Origin: Shouchella xiaoxiensis
Lineage (GTDB): Bacteria > Bacillota > Bacilli > Bacillales > Bacillaceae_D
Length of the DNA stretch: 64,000 nt
Direction: 5' to 3'
NCBI RefSeq assembly: GCF_016907895.1
Contig: NZ_JAFBCV010000001.1
Coordinates: 595,871 to 659,870, forward strand
Positions 43,267 to 52,020 of the stretch are shown piece after piece; position 1 is the first letter of the stretch; the number at the start of each line of letters is the position of its first letter. The notes beneath the pieces were generated by a model that ran no database searches, was not told the origin of the DNA, and saw only the letters and a list, made by a program, of their open reading frames with translations. A program made the translations under genes and the position numbers.

Positions 43267-45166
43267 TAGTTGGCGGAATAAGTCAACCTATCTCGCTTTC
43301 TTTTTTGCGAGCGTGTTTTCAATCTTTGTTTTTTTTAGCTTTTCTATGCTCCTTAATCATCCACAAATAGAAATTGGCTACATTTCAAGAATTGGTTATT
43401 TCGGATTGTATTTAGCGCGAATCGTTGTGTTTCTTTTCTCAGGATTTTTTGTTCTCTATTCTTTAGGTGCTTTTCTTCAAGTGAGAAAAAAGGAATTTGG
43501 ACTACTAACAATGCACGGTATGAGATTGAGTCAGCTCCGTAAATTAATTTTCATTGAAAACAGCATGATGGGGGGTATTGCCTTACTAGTTGGTATCGTA
43601 GCGGGTCTTTGTTTTATGAAGCTGTTTTTACTCGTAGGTGAGACAATGCTCGGAATTACCCACCTTCCGTTTTACTTTCCGTGGATGACCATTGGAATAA
43701 CAACGCTCATGTACGGAATCTTATTTCTAGTTGTATCATCCATCTCAACGTACATGATCCGCGTTAACGAAGTGAAAGAACTGCTACATGGAACGTCAAA
43801 ACCAAAACCTTATCCTAAGACGAGTCTGATTTTAGTAGTGATAGCAATCGTTTCAATTGGCTATGGCTATTACCGATCTACGATAACGAACTCAATTGAT
43901 TTAGGAAAAGACTTAATTATTGTTGCCCCTCTTATTATAATAGGGACTTACTTTTTATTTACACAAGCGAGCGTGCTTATTGTAAAACGATTTCAGCAGA
44001 AAAAAAGGCGTCATTGGAAGAAAACACGCTTACTCTTGGCATCTAACCTACTGTTCAAATTAAAAGATAATAGCCGTATTTACTTTTTAGTCACAATTGT
44101 AACTACTGGCGCAATGAGCGCGGTGGGGGCAGTTGCTTCTTTGTCAACAATTGCGGACCAAGAAGTAGCTGGTCAGCCGTTTGCTTTTTCATATGTTAGT
44201 GGGAATATTCATGATGCCAGTCGCCCTGCTTCAGAGCGCTCCAATGTGAATTATGATGGCAGACGAGAATCGGATCTGGCGATGTTAGAGTCGAATTTAC
44301 AGAAAGCAAATTTGGATTACTCGTTTTTTTCTACACCTGTAAAAGGAATGGAAAGCGAATCGTCAGGTCAGTCAATCGCTTTATTCTCGGAAACTTCCTA
44401 TAATGAAGCAATGGGCATTATAGGTCGGGAAACTGTGTCAATTGGTAAAGGAGGAGCTGCACTGATACCAGCTTTTCTTGATTCGGTTCAGAGCCTTCGA
44501 GACAGGCGCATAGGTGAAACCGTTTCCCTATTGCATCATGACACCCCTTTTTTGATCGACGATGTAGTTGAACGTCCATTAATCCCTGATACGCTTTTAG
44601 GAGGAAACTTAATTGTTTTAAATGATCGAGACTATGCAGCAATCACACCAAACGTAATGCTACAGTTTGACGGTTTTTTTGTACCGAATTGGCGAGAAGT
44701 AGAAGGCCTTGATAATAACTTGCGAAGCGAGCGTACGCAGTATGCCAATGTAGCAGATCGATATGTTGAACGAATGGAACTGTATTCCACAATGATACTC
44801 ATCGCCGTAATGACTGGACTCGTATTCTTTTTAACAGGGGGAAGCTTTCTGTATTTTCGGATCTACACAGATCTTAAAGAAGATCAAAAGCGCTTTTTAA
44901 TCTTAAAAAAACTTGGTTTAACAGAACAAGAGATGAGGAGACTGGTTTCATTAGAAACAGCAATCTTATTTTTTCTTCCATTTGTTGTTGCTACGGTTCA
45001 TGCGGCTTTTGCTTTTATAGCTTTGCAAACGATGTATGCTTTAAGTATCCATTCATCCATGTTAATCGTGTTGATGATATTTACTGTTGCACAATTAATT
45101 TATTTTTTCATAATGAAACAGAACTATACAAACCGGCTCTTACGTCAAATAGAATGGGAAGAATAG
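43238..45166 (+). CDS. bceB: BceB-type ABC permease
   Basis: FtsX-domain permease of 642 residues with ten predicted membrane helices and a large extracellular domain (about residues 300-520) between helices 7 and 8, the hallmark of BceB and the region that gives peptide specificity. Starts MTFRQFAFRNSWRNKSTYLAFF, typical of the family. It overlaps bceA by 29 bases, so stoichiometric translation is likely. A strong terminator follows immediately. BceB and BceS form a sensory complex in relatives. Confidence 0.9.
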   Translation: MTFRQFAFRNSWRNKSTYLAFFFASVFSIFVFFSFSMLLNHPQIEIGYISRIGYFGLYLARIVVFLFSGFFVLYSLGAFLQVRKKEFGLLTMHGMRLSQLRKLIFIENSMMGGIALLVGIVAGLCFMKLFLLVGETMLGITHLPFYFPWMTIGITTLMYGILFLVVSSISTYMIRVNEVKELLHGTSKPKPYPKTSLILVVIAIVSIGYGYYRSTITNSIDLGKDLIIVAPLIIIGTYFLFTQASVLIVKRFQQKKRRHWKKTRLLLASNLLFKLKDNSRIYFLVTIVTTGAMSAVGAVASLSTIADQEVAGQPFAFSYVSGNIHDASRPASERSNVNYDGRRESDLAMLESNLQKANLDYSFFSTPVKGMESESSGQSIALFSETSYNEAMGIIGRETVSIGKGGAALIPAFLDSVQSLRDRRIGETVSLLHHDTPFLIDDVVERPLIPDTLLGGNLIVLNDRDYAAITPNVMLQFDGFFVPNWREVEGLDNNLRSERTQYANVADRYVERMELYSTMILIAVMTGLVFFLTGGSFLYFRIYTDLKEDQKRFLILKKLGLTEQEMRRLVSLETAILFFLPFVVATVHAAFAFIALQTMYALSIHSSMLIVLMIFTVAQLIYFFIMKQNYTNRLLRQIEWEE

Positions 45167-45206
45167 AAGGTGGGAATGCATGGTATGAATGCATTCCCAC
45201 CTTTTT
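45167..45206 (+). terminator. Terminator after bceAB
   Basis: AAGGTGGGAATGCAT and ATGCATTCCCACCTT form a perfect 15-bp stem around GGTATGA, followed by TTTTT. It separates transporter expression from the two-component genes. Confidence 0.92.
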
Positions 45207-45269
45207 GATCTATGACTCATACGAATTATCAAGTATGCTAATAGGATGATACGAAAGGGTGCGATGATC

Positions 45270-45962
45270 GTGACTAAGAAAATAGTAATTGTAGAAGATG
45301 ACCAGCGGTTAAGTGACTTGTTGCGAGAAAAGTTGACTCGATTCCAGTTTGACGTTGTTTGTCATGACGGAAGTAGTGATTTATTATTTTTAATTGAAAA
45401 GGAGTCTCCTTCATTAATTTTACTTGATGTGAACCTACCTAGCTTTGATGGGTTTTATTGGTGTAATCAGATAAGGTTAAAAACAACGTGTCCGATTCTA
45501 TTCATCTCCGCCAGAGATTCGAATCAAGATCAAGTACGGGCGCTTGAAAATGGCGGAGACGATTACATAACAAAACCGTTTGCGACCGAACTGCTAGTCG
45601 CAAAAGTAAGAAGTCATCTGAGGCGGTCATATGGTGCATACGCAGAAACAAAAGAGCAAGCGATTATTTGTGAGGAGCTCATTTTATATAAAAAGAAGCT
45701 ACTAGTTGAATTCAAACAAGAGAGAAGCCCTCTTTCTTATAAAGAAGCAAATTTACTCGAATTAGTCATGTCAAGTTATCCAGAAGTAGTCGATCGCAAA
45801 AAAATACTTGCAACGCTATGGGATGAGAGTGAGTTTATCGATGAGAATACATTAAGTGTTAATGTTACTCGTGTACGAAAACAATTAAATTCGATTAAGG
45901 CGCCACATCAAATTATTGCCGTGCGCGGAGTAGGTTATCGGCTTAAAGTAGGAGAACCATAA
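45270..45962 (+). CDS. bceR: BceR-type response regulator
   Basis: OmpR-family regulator of about 230 residues. Receiver: acidic pair EDD at residues 9-11, phospho-acceptor Asp53 in LLDVNLP, switch Ser in ISARD, and Lys in TKPF. The winged-helix DNA-binding domain follows from about 130 (LSYKEANLLELV, ENTLSVNVTRVRKQL, VRGVGYRL). Start uncertain: ATG at 45264 or GTG at 45270; the GTG has better spacing from GAAAGGG and gives the family-like MTKKIVIVEDD. Likely activates bceAB through the inverted repeat at 42394. Confidence 0.9.
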   Translation: MTKKIVIVEDDQRLSDLLREKLTRFQFDVVCHDGSSDLLFLIEKESPSLILLDVNLPSFDGFYWCNQIRLKTTCPILFISARDSNQDQVRALENGGDDYITKPFATELLVAKVRSHLRRSYGAYAETKEQAIICEELILYKKKLLVEFKQERSPLSYKEANLLELVMSSYPEVVDRKKILATLWDESEFIDENTLSVNVTRVRKQLNSIKAPHQIIAVRGVGYRLKVGEP

Positions 45963-45963
45963 T

Positions 45964-46932
45964 ATGAAATTGTTCATTCATGATCATTTACTCTTAATCT
46001 CGTTCTATTTTGTGCAGCTAGCGATTATCTGTTTTCTCGTCTATTCTGGTACAGATATAAGTGTAGCTTTAATTCTATATGGCGCTTTCTTGAGTATCTT
46101 AATCTTGTGTATTTACTTGAGCGTTCGCTTTTATCAACTTAAAACATTTTATGGTAAACTTGAGCAACAAGATATTCAATTAAATGACTGGGAAATTGAT
46201 GGTGTTGGACCACTGGTACGGGCTCAAAATAAGATGATGTCTACCGTCTACCGACTTCAGCAAGACGAGATTCAGCAATTGCAAATGGAAAAACGACGAC
46301 ATATTCAATTTATGAATCAATGGGTCCATCAAATGAAAACACCGGTGTCCGTGTTGGAAATGATTGCGGAAGACCATCCAGAGTCAACTAGTCTTGAGCA
46401 AGAAATTACTCGATTGCATAAAGGATTATCACTTGCATTACATACGGCACGTTACTCTCAATTTGACAAAGACTACCATATCGATAAGGTGAATGTCGCA
46501 GTACTTGTCAAAAAAATTGTTCAAGAAAATAAACGTCTTTTCATTCAAAAGGAATTATATCCCAAGATACTGATTCCAGAGGATTATGTCACACATACGG
46601 ACTCAAAGTGGTTATCTTTCATGATTGAGCAACTTATTTTAAATGCTGTAAAGTACAGCTATGAACAAACGACGATTACGATTAGACTGGATCAAGACAG
46701 CTTGTCAATTGTAGATGAAGGAATTGGCATCGCAAAGCAAGATTTACCAAGCGTAATGAATGCTTTTTATACAGGTTCAAATGGTCGGTTATTTGGTGAA
46801 TCAACAGGAATGGGTCTTTATTTAGTTGAAAATCTAGCTAAAAAGTTATCAATGAGTGTAGAAGTACAATCTAAGCTAGGTGTAGGGACAATTGCTCAAT
46901 TAAAGCTTCATGTTAAAAGAAAAAACGAATAA
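45964..46932 (+). CDS. bceS: BceS-type intramembrane-sensing histidine kinase
   Basis: Histidine kinase of 322 residues with two membrane helices in the first 60 residues and almost no extracellular loop, the intramembrane-sensing layout. Phospho-His122 is in [12 protein letters not shown], the BceS-type H-box. Catalytic domain: LILNAVKYS (N-box), VDEGIGI (G1), [12 protein letters not shown] (G2). It begins one base after the bceR stop. Such kinases do not detect peptide directly but respond to flux through BceAB. Confidence 0.9.
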   Translation: MKLFIHDHLLLISFYFVQLAIICFLVYSGTDISVALILYGAFLSILILCIYLSVRFYQLKTFYGKLEQQDIQLNDWEIDGVGPLVRAQNKMMSTVYRLQQDEIQQLQMEKRRHIQFMNQWVHQMKTPVSVLEMIAEDHPESTSLEQEITRLHKGLSLALHTARYSQFDKDYHIDKVNVAVLVKKIVQENKRLFIQKELYPKILIPEDYVTHTDSKWLSFMIEQLILNAVKYSYEQTTITIRLDQDSLSIVDEGIGIAKQDLPSVMNAFYTGSNGRLFGESTGMGLYLVENLAKKLSMSVEVQSKLGVGTIAQLKLHVKRKNE

Positions 46933-46966
46933 AGAAAAATGTATGTCGAAAGGAAGAATTCAAGAA

Positions 46967-47599
46967 ATGGCAAAACAAAAATACTACGTGGTTTGGAAAG
47001 GCCGGAAAACAGGAATCTTTCTTTCATGGTCAGAATGTGAAGCGCAAGTGAAAGGGTTTACTGGAGCACGATTTAAATCCTTTCCAACTTTAGCAGAGGC
47101 AGAATCTGCTTTAAATGGAGGAACAAAGCGGACGGGAAGTTCAAGTTCCACAAAAAGCTTTAAGCAGAAAAAAGCAACGCCTGCAGACCCAGTGATTTGG
47201 GAGAGTATTAGTGTTGATGTAGGTAGTCATGGAAATCCAGGCCGCGTTGAATACAAAGGTGTCGATACGAAGAGTGGCGAAGTGATTTTTGAAAAAGAAC
47301 CAATTGCGATGGGAACGAATAACATGGGCGAGTTCTTGGCAATTGTCCACGGACTTGCTTACTTAAAAAATGAACAGTCGTCTAAACCTGTTTATTCTGA
47401 TTCAAAAACAGCAATCGGCTGGGTCAAAAAGAAGAAAGCCAATTCAACGTTAAAGCGCACAGCAGAAACCGAAGAAATTTGGACACTTGTTGAACGAGCT
47501 GAACAATGGCTTAAAGACAATCCGAATCATAACCCGATCTATAAATGGGATACGGCAACATATGGAGAAATTAAAGCCGATTATGGCCGGAAATCATAA
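46967..47599 (+). CDS. rnhA: Ribonuclease H1 with N-terminal viroplasmin-type domain
   Basis: About 210 residues. Residues 1-45 ([26 protein letters not shown]) form the small RNase H1/viroplasmin domain that binds RNA-DNA hybrids. A Ser/Thr/Lys-rich linker follows, then the RNase H fold with the full catalytic set: Asp in SVDVGS, Glu in NMGEFLA, Asp in YSDSKTA and Asp in KADYG. It should degrade RNA in hybrids (R-loops, primers). The ATG at 46967 gives the family start; AGGAAG lies ten bases upstream. The frame extends back into bceS. Confidence 0.88.
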   Translation: MAKQKYYVVWKGRKTGIFLSWSECEAQVKGFTGARFKSFPTLAEAESALNGGTKRTGSSSSTKSFKQKKATPADPVIWESISVDVGSHGNPGRVEYKGVDTKSGEVIFEKEPIAMGTNNMGEFLAIVHGLAYLKNEQSSKPVYSDSKTAIGWVKKKKANSTLKRTAETEEIWTLVERAEQWLKDNPNHNPIYKWDTATYGEIKADYGRKS

Positions 47600-47669
47600 A
47601 GAGCGGTTAAGAACGGCTAACAAAGGGTAAAACCTAAAGAGATCGAATGAAGGAAAGGACGTGCTAGAG

Positions 47670-49031
47670 ATGTATGAAACGCTAAAAAGTGTCCAACAAG
47701 AATATGTATTTTCAGGGGCAACAAAATCAGCTTCCTTTCGTAAGAAACAACTAACGAAATTAAAGAATATGTTAATCCAACATGAAGAAGAATTTCTTCA
47801 AGCCGTTAACAAAGATTTGAACAAACAAGAAACAGAAGCATTTATGATGGAGATTGGCAATGTTCATCAAGAGATTACACATGCAATTGATTCACTTGAT
47901 GAATGGATGGAACCAGTAAAGGTTAAGACACCTGTTAGTCATACAGGGTCAAAAAGCTATATTCTTTCAGAACCTTATGGCAGTGTTCTAATCATTGCTC
48001 CTTGGAATTATCCGATCCAGCTAACCTTTTCCCCCTTAGTAGGTGCTCTTGCAGCGGGTAATTGCGCAGTAGTCAAGCCGTCTGAACTAACACCACATAC
48101 GTCAAGTGCTATAGCCGGAGCCATTAGGGCTACGTTCCCTCAGGAAATTGTATCAGCTGTTGAAGGCGATGCAAAAACAGCCGAAGCACTACTTGACCAG
48201 CCGTTTGACTATATCTTCTTCACGGGAAGTGTTGCGGTAGGGAAAATCGTGATGGAAAAAGCTGCTAAACATTTAACTCCACACACGCTTGAACTAGGTG
48301 GTAAGAGCCCAGCAATTGTCACAGAAGATGCAAAGCTAGATCTTGCCGCCAAGCGAATTGCTTGGGGGAAGTTTACTAACGCTGGTCAAACATGTATTGC
48401 ACCAGATTACGTCCTCGTTCATGAAAGTGTTCACGATAAGTTTTTAAAGAAATTGCAAGATCACACATATGAAATGTTTGCTGATAAAACGAAAAATGGT
48501 ACCTTTACTCAAATTGTGAATGAAAAGCATTTTAATCGGCTTTATCACTATTTAGATAATGGGCATGTGGTTTTAGGCGGGCAATATTCTAAAGAAAATC
48601 GATTAATCTCCCCAACAATCTTGACCAATGTTTCTTGGAATTCGCCAATTATGCAAGACGAAATTTTTGGGCCTATCCTGCCTGTCTTTACGTATAAATC
48701 CTCTTCTGAGGCATTAATGCGCGTTCGCTCATTACCGAATCCGCTTGCTTTGTATGTGTTCTCAGAAAGAGAAGCCAGCCAGCAACTGTTCACTGAACAA
48801 CTCTCTTTTGGTGGAGGCTGTATTAACGACACATTAATGCATGTGGCAAATCCTTATCTTCCATTTGGTGGCAAGGGACCAAGCGGGATTGGTGCCTATC
48901 ATGGGTTTGAAAGTTTTCGAACCTTCTCTCACCAAAAAGGGATGTTAAAGCAAACAACGAAATTCGATATGCCTCTTAGGTATAAACAGGGCAAGCTCGC
49001 AAATAAAATGATACGAAATGTATTTAAGTAG
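47670..49031 (+). CDS. Aldehyde dehydrogenase, YwdH-like class 3
   Basis: NAD(P)-dependent aldehyde dehydrogenase of 453 residues, the short class-3 type. Catalytic Cys242 is in NAGQTCIAPDYV, the general-base Glu in HTLELGGKSP, and the cofactor Asn in PWNYPIQL. FTGSVAVGKIV is the nucleotide loop. A hydrophobic/basic C-terminus (RYKQGKLANKMIRNVFK) may touch the membrane, as in long-chain fatty aldehyde dehydrogenases. ATG at 47670 follows AGGAAAGGA by ten bases. The next gene starts ten bases after its stop, so the two may be one transcript. Confidence 0.9.
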   Translation: MYETLKSVQQEYVFSGATKSASFRKKQLTKLKNMLIQHEEEFLQAVNKDLNKQETEAFMMEIGNVHQEITHAIDSLDEWMEPVKVKTPVSHTGSKSYILSEPYGSVLIIAPWNYPIQLTFSPLVGALAAGNCAVVKPSELTPHTSSAIAGAIRATFPQEIVSAVEGDAKTAEALLDQPFDYIFFTGSVAVGKIVMEKAAKHLTPHTLELGGKSPAIVTEDAKLDLAAKRIAWGKFTNAGQTCIAPDYVLVHESVHDKFLKKLQDHTYEMFADKTKNGTFTQIVNEKHFNRLYHYLDNGHVVLGGQYSKENRLISPTILTNVSWNSPIMQDEIFGPILPVFTYKSSSEALMRVRSLPNPLALYVFSEREASQQLFTEQLSFGGGCINDTLMHVANPYLPFGGKGPSGIGAYHGFESFRTFSHQKGMLKQTTKFDMPLRYKQGKLANKMIRNVFK

Positions 49032-49040
49032 GAGTAGAAA

Positions 49041-50342
49041 ATGGAACAGTCGTATGACGTCATCGGGATCGGAATCGGTCCATTTAACCTAGGTTTGGCA
49101 GCGTTATTAGAAGAAAAAACAACTTTATCTACTGCTTTTTTTGATGAAACCGATGTATTTCAATGGCATCCTGGGATGCTGTTAGATGGAACGGATTTGC
49201 AGGTCCCTTTTTTAGCTGACTTAGTGACATTTGCAAATCCAAGGAGTAAATACACTTTCTTGAATTACGCCCACATCCATGAACGGTTAATGACTTTTTT
49301 CTTTTTTAATCGATTTGACGTTCCGCGGCTTGAGTACAACGCTTACTGCCAATGGGTGTCTCAACAGCTAGAAAACTGTCATTTTGGAACGCGTGTAGAA
49401 AATGTTGTTTATGAAGCAAATAAAAAGCGATACAAAGTGGAGCTTCTAGTAAAAGGAAAAGATATCAAACGAGTCGTTTATGCAAATCATCTTGTCGTTG
49501 GGACGGGAAGTACCCCCCTAGTTCCAGGCGACATGGCTGAGCAATTAAATGATGATATTATTCATTCAAGTGTATACGGACACCATGAAGAAGACATCAA
49601 AGCAGCGAGAGTAGTAACCGTCGTTGGTTCTGGACAAAGTGCAGCTGAAATATTTTATAAACTACTTCATGCACAACCAGAGCATGACTACGAGTTAAGC
49701 TGGTTCACGCGTTCAGCAGGATTTTTCCAGTTAGAAGATTCAAAAGTGGGCCAAGAGCTATTCTCACCGTCCTATGTAGATTATTTTCATGATCTTCCTT
49801 ATGAGGCAAGAAAAGAAGCCTTACCGTTACTTGGGAATTTGCGCAACGGCGTTCAACAAAAAACGTTGCACAAAATTTACGATTTGCTTTACCATCGAAG
49901 CATTCATACGAATCGTTCGCCTGCGCTTATCCAAGCTGCAATTGAAGTGGATTCGATTGAAAAAAGCGGCCCACGTTCTTATAAACTTATCGGAAAGCAG
50001 TGGCAGCAGCAAAAAGAATTTTCCCATCAAACAGAGAAGGTTGTTTTAGCAACAGGATACAAACCTGCTATTCCTAAGTGGCTTGAAGCAATGAAAAGTG
50101 ATTTGGTAATGGAAAGCGACAAAGAATTTGCTGTAACGCGTAATGCCGAGCTTAAGTTCAAAGAAAAACGTTCTAATCGAATCTTTACGTTAACGAATTT
50201 AGAACACGGTCTTGGTACAAGCGCAACCAATTTAGGGCTTTCGGTCGAACGGAATGCGCGCATCGTAAATGAACTTGTTGGGGAAACGGTTTATCAAACG
50301 AGTCCAGGTCCTGTATTTCAACGTTTTTCTGAAGAAGGATGA
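49041..50342 (+). CDS. SidA/IucD/PvdA-family N-hydroxylating monooxygenase
   Basis: Flavin-dependent monooxygenase of 433 residues that, in its family, hydroxylates the side-chain amine of lysine or ornithine for hydroxamate siderophores. FAD motif GIGIGPFNLGLAAL at the start, substrate/FAD region FLADLVTFANPRSKYTFLNY, NADPH motif VVGSGQSAAEIF near residue 197, ATGY near 335, and a C-terminal LEHGLGTSATNLGLSVERNARIV. No siderophore synthetase or transporter is nearby; it follows an aldehyde dehydrogenase by ten bases. It may serve a cluster elsewhere or another amine substrate. Confidence 0.87.
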   Translation: MEQSYDVIGIGIGPFNLGLAALLEEKTTLSTAFFDETDVFQWHPGMLLDGTDLQVPFLADLVTFANPRSKYTFLNYAHIHERLMTFFFFNRFDVPRLEYNAYCQWVSQQLENCHFGTRVENVVYEANKKRYKVELLVKGKDIKRVVYANHLVVGTGSTPLVPGDMAEQLNDDIIHSSVYGHHEEDIKAARVVTVVGSGQSAAEIFYKLLHAQPEHDYELSWFTRSAGFFQLEDSKVGQELFSPSYVDYFHDLPYEARKEALPLLGNLRNGVQQKTLHKIYDLLYHRSIHTNRSPALIQAAIEVDSIEKSGPRSYKLIGKQWQQQKEFSHQTEKVVLATGYKPAIPKWLEAMKSDLVMESDKEFAVTRNAELKFKEKRSNRIFTLTNLEHGLGTSATNLGLSVERNARIVNELVGETVYQTSPGPVFQRFSEEG

Positions 50343-50358
50343 TTCCTTCTTCTTTTTT
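50331..50358 (+). terminator. Terminator after the N-hydroxylase
   Basis: GAAGAAGGA and TCCTTCTTC form a perfect stem with loop TGAT and six T residues; its 5' arm encodes the final Glu-Glu-Gly codons of the protein. Confidence 0.9.
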
Positions 50359-50468
50359 ATGGAGATAAACTGAGGCACTGTGCTAAGACTTAAAGGTTTA
50401 CGAGTTGTCCTTCACGGGAAAAGAACTCTACTGAAGAGAAGAGATTCTCTATGAGGGGGATGCTACAT

Positions 50469-51929
50469 ATGACAAGATTAACAGATAACCAAGGACATCC
50501 GATTTATGATAATCAAAATTCGCGTACCGCTGGTCAACATGGTCCGACAATGCTGGAGGACTACCATTTAGTCGAAAAGTTAGCTCATTTTGACCGTGAA
50601 CGTATTCCAGAGAGAGTTGTTCATGCACGGGGCGTCGGTGCGCACGGTGTGTTTAAAGTGAAAAACAATATGAAGCGTTATACAAAAGCTAATTTCCTTG
50701 CAGAAGACGGCAAAGAAACGCCGTTATTTGTTCGTTTCTCTACCGTTATCCATGGTGGGACGTCGCCGGAAACTTTAAGAGATCCGCGTGGTTTCTCGGT
50801 TAAATTTTACACGGAAGAAGGGAACTATGATTTTGTCGGGAACAATCTTCCAGTGTTCTTTATCCGCGATGCAATTAAATTTCCAGACGTCATTCATTCA
50901 TTAAAACCAGATCCACGTACGAATATTCAAGATCCCGATCGCTATTGGGACTTTATGTCACTATCGCCGGAAACAACGAATATGCTGATGCATTTGTTTA
51001 CCGATGAAGGAATTCCTGCTTCTTACCGCGAAATGCGTGGCTCAAGCGTCCATGCTTTCAAATGGGTCAATGAGCATGGGAACATGGTCTATGTGAAGCT
51101 ACGTTGGGTTCCAAAGCTCGGACAACGCAACTTGTCGGGAGAAGAAGCGGAAAAAATTCAAGGAAAAGATTTTAACCATGCGACGAGAGATCTAGTAGAA
51201 GCAATTGACAATGGAGACTTTCCTGAGTGGGATTTATATGTGCAAATTCTTGATCCTGCTGACCTAGATAATTTTGATTTCCATCCGCTTGATTCAACGA
51301 AAGATTGGCTTGAAGAGGATATCCCGTATCAGCTTGTTGGAACGATGACGTTAAACCGTAACCCGGACAATGTTTTTGCAGAAACAGAACAAGTAGGCTT
51401 TAATCCAGGAAATCTGATTCCAGGAATTGAACCGTCTGAGGACAAGATGTTGCAGGGACGTATTTTCTCTTATTCAGATACACAACGGTACCGTGTCGGA
51501 GCAAACTACTTGAACCTCCCTGTGAACTGTCCGTTTGCACAGAAAGCAAACAATCAACGCGATGGAGCAATGCCAGTTGGGCAACAAACAAATCGAATTA
51601 ATTATGAGCCAAACAGATACGAGGAAACACCTAAAGAAGCGCAAGGCTATCAAGATTACCGCGCGCCAATTAATGGGACAACTGGTCGAATCGCAATCGA
51701 GAAAAAGAATCACTTCGGTCAAGCGGGTAAAATCTATCGCGGTTATACAAAAGACGTTCAAGAAGCGTTAGTTAAGAACTTAGTTGGCGATTTAGAGCAA
51801 GTTGCTGAGGAAACGGCTTTACGCGCAGTGTGCAACTTTTATCGTGCGGATGAGACGCTAGGGCAAACGCTTGCTGATCAATTGAATATCGACATCTCAG
51901 CTTACGTTAGCCACACAAATGAGAAATAG
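50469..51929 (+). CDS. katA: Monofunctional haem catalase KatA
   Basis: Small-subunit clade 3 catalase, 486 residues, which disproportionates hydrogen peroxide. Catalytic His52 is in RVVHARGVGAHG, the distal Asn in GNNLPVFFIRDAIKF, and the proximal haem Tyr in RIFSYSDTQRYRVG. Starts TDNQGHPIYDNQNSRTAG, typical of vegetative KatA. The ATG at 50469 is preferred over 50451. An inverted repeat AGAGAA-N4-TTCTCT lies just upstream of the binding site; I see no PerR box. A perfect terminator follows. Confidence 0.95.
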   Translation: MTRLTDNQGHPIYDNQNSRTAGQHGPTMLEDYHLVEKLAHFDRERIPERVVHARGVGAHGVFKVKNNMKRYTKANFLAEDGKETPLFVRFSTVIHGGTSPETLRDPRGFSVKFYTEEGNYDFVGNNLPVFFIRDAIKFPDVIHSLKPDPRTNIQDPDRYWDFMSLSPETTNMLMHLFTDEGIPASYREMRGSSVHAFKWVNEHGNMVYVKLRWVPKLGQRNLSGEEAEKIQGKDFNHATRDLVEAIDNGDFPEWDLYVQILDPADLDNFDFHPLDSTKDWLEEDIPYQLVGTMTLNRNPDNVFAETEQVGFNPGNLIPGIEPSEDKMLQGRIFSYSDTQRYRVGANYLNLPVNCPFAQKANNQRDGAMPVGQQTNRINYEPNRYEETPKEAQGYQDYRAPINGTTGRIAIEKKNHFGQAGKIYRGYTKDVQEALVKNLVGDLEQVAEETALRAVCNFYRADETLGQTLADQLNIDISAYVSHTNEK

Positions 51930-51934
51930 TTGTC

Positions 51935-51971
51935 AAAGGAAGTTCGCGCAAAGCGCGAACTTCCTTTTTTT
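51935..51971 (+). terminator. katA terminator
   Basis: AAAGGAAGTTCGCGC and GCGCGAACTTCCTTT form a perfect 15-bp stem with loop AAA and a T run. Confidence 0.92.
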
Positions 51972-52020
51972 GCATTCCAGGCAGAAAATCGCTAGAATAA
52001 GAGGGAAGGGGGATACATAG

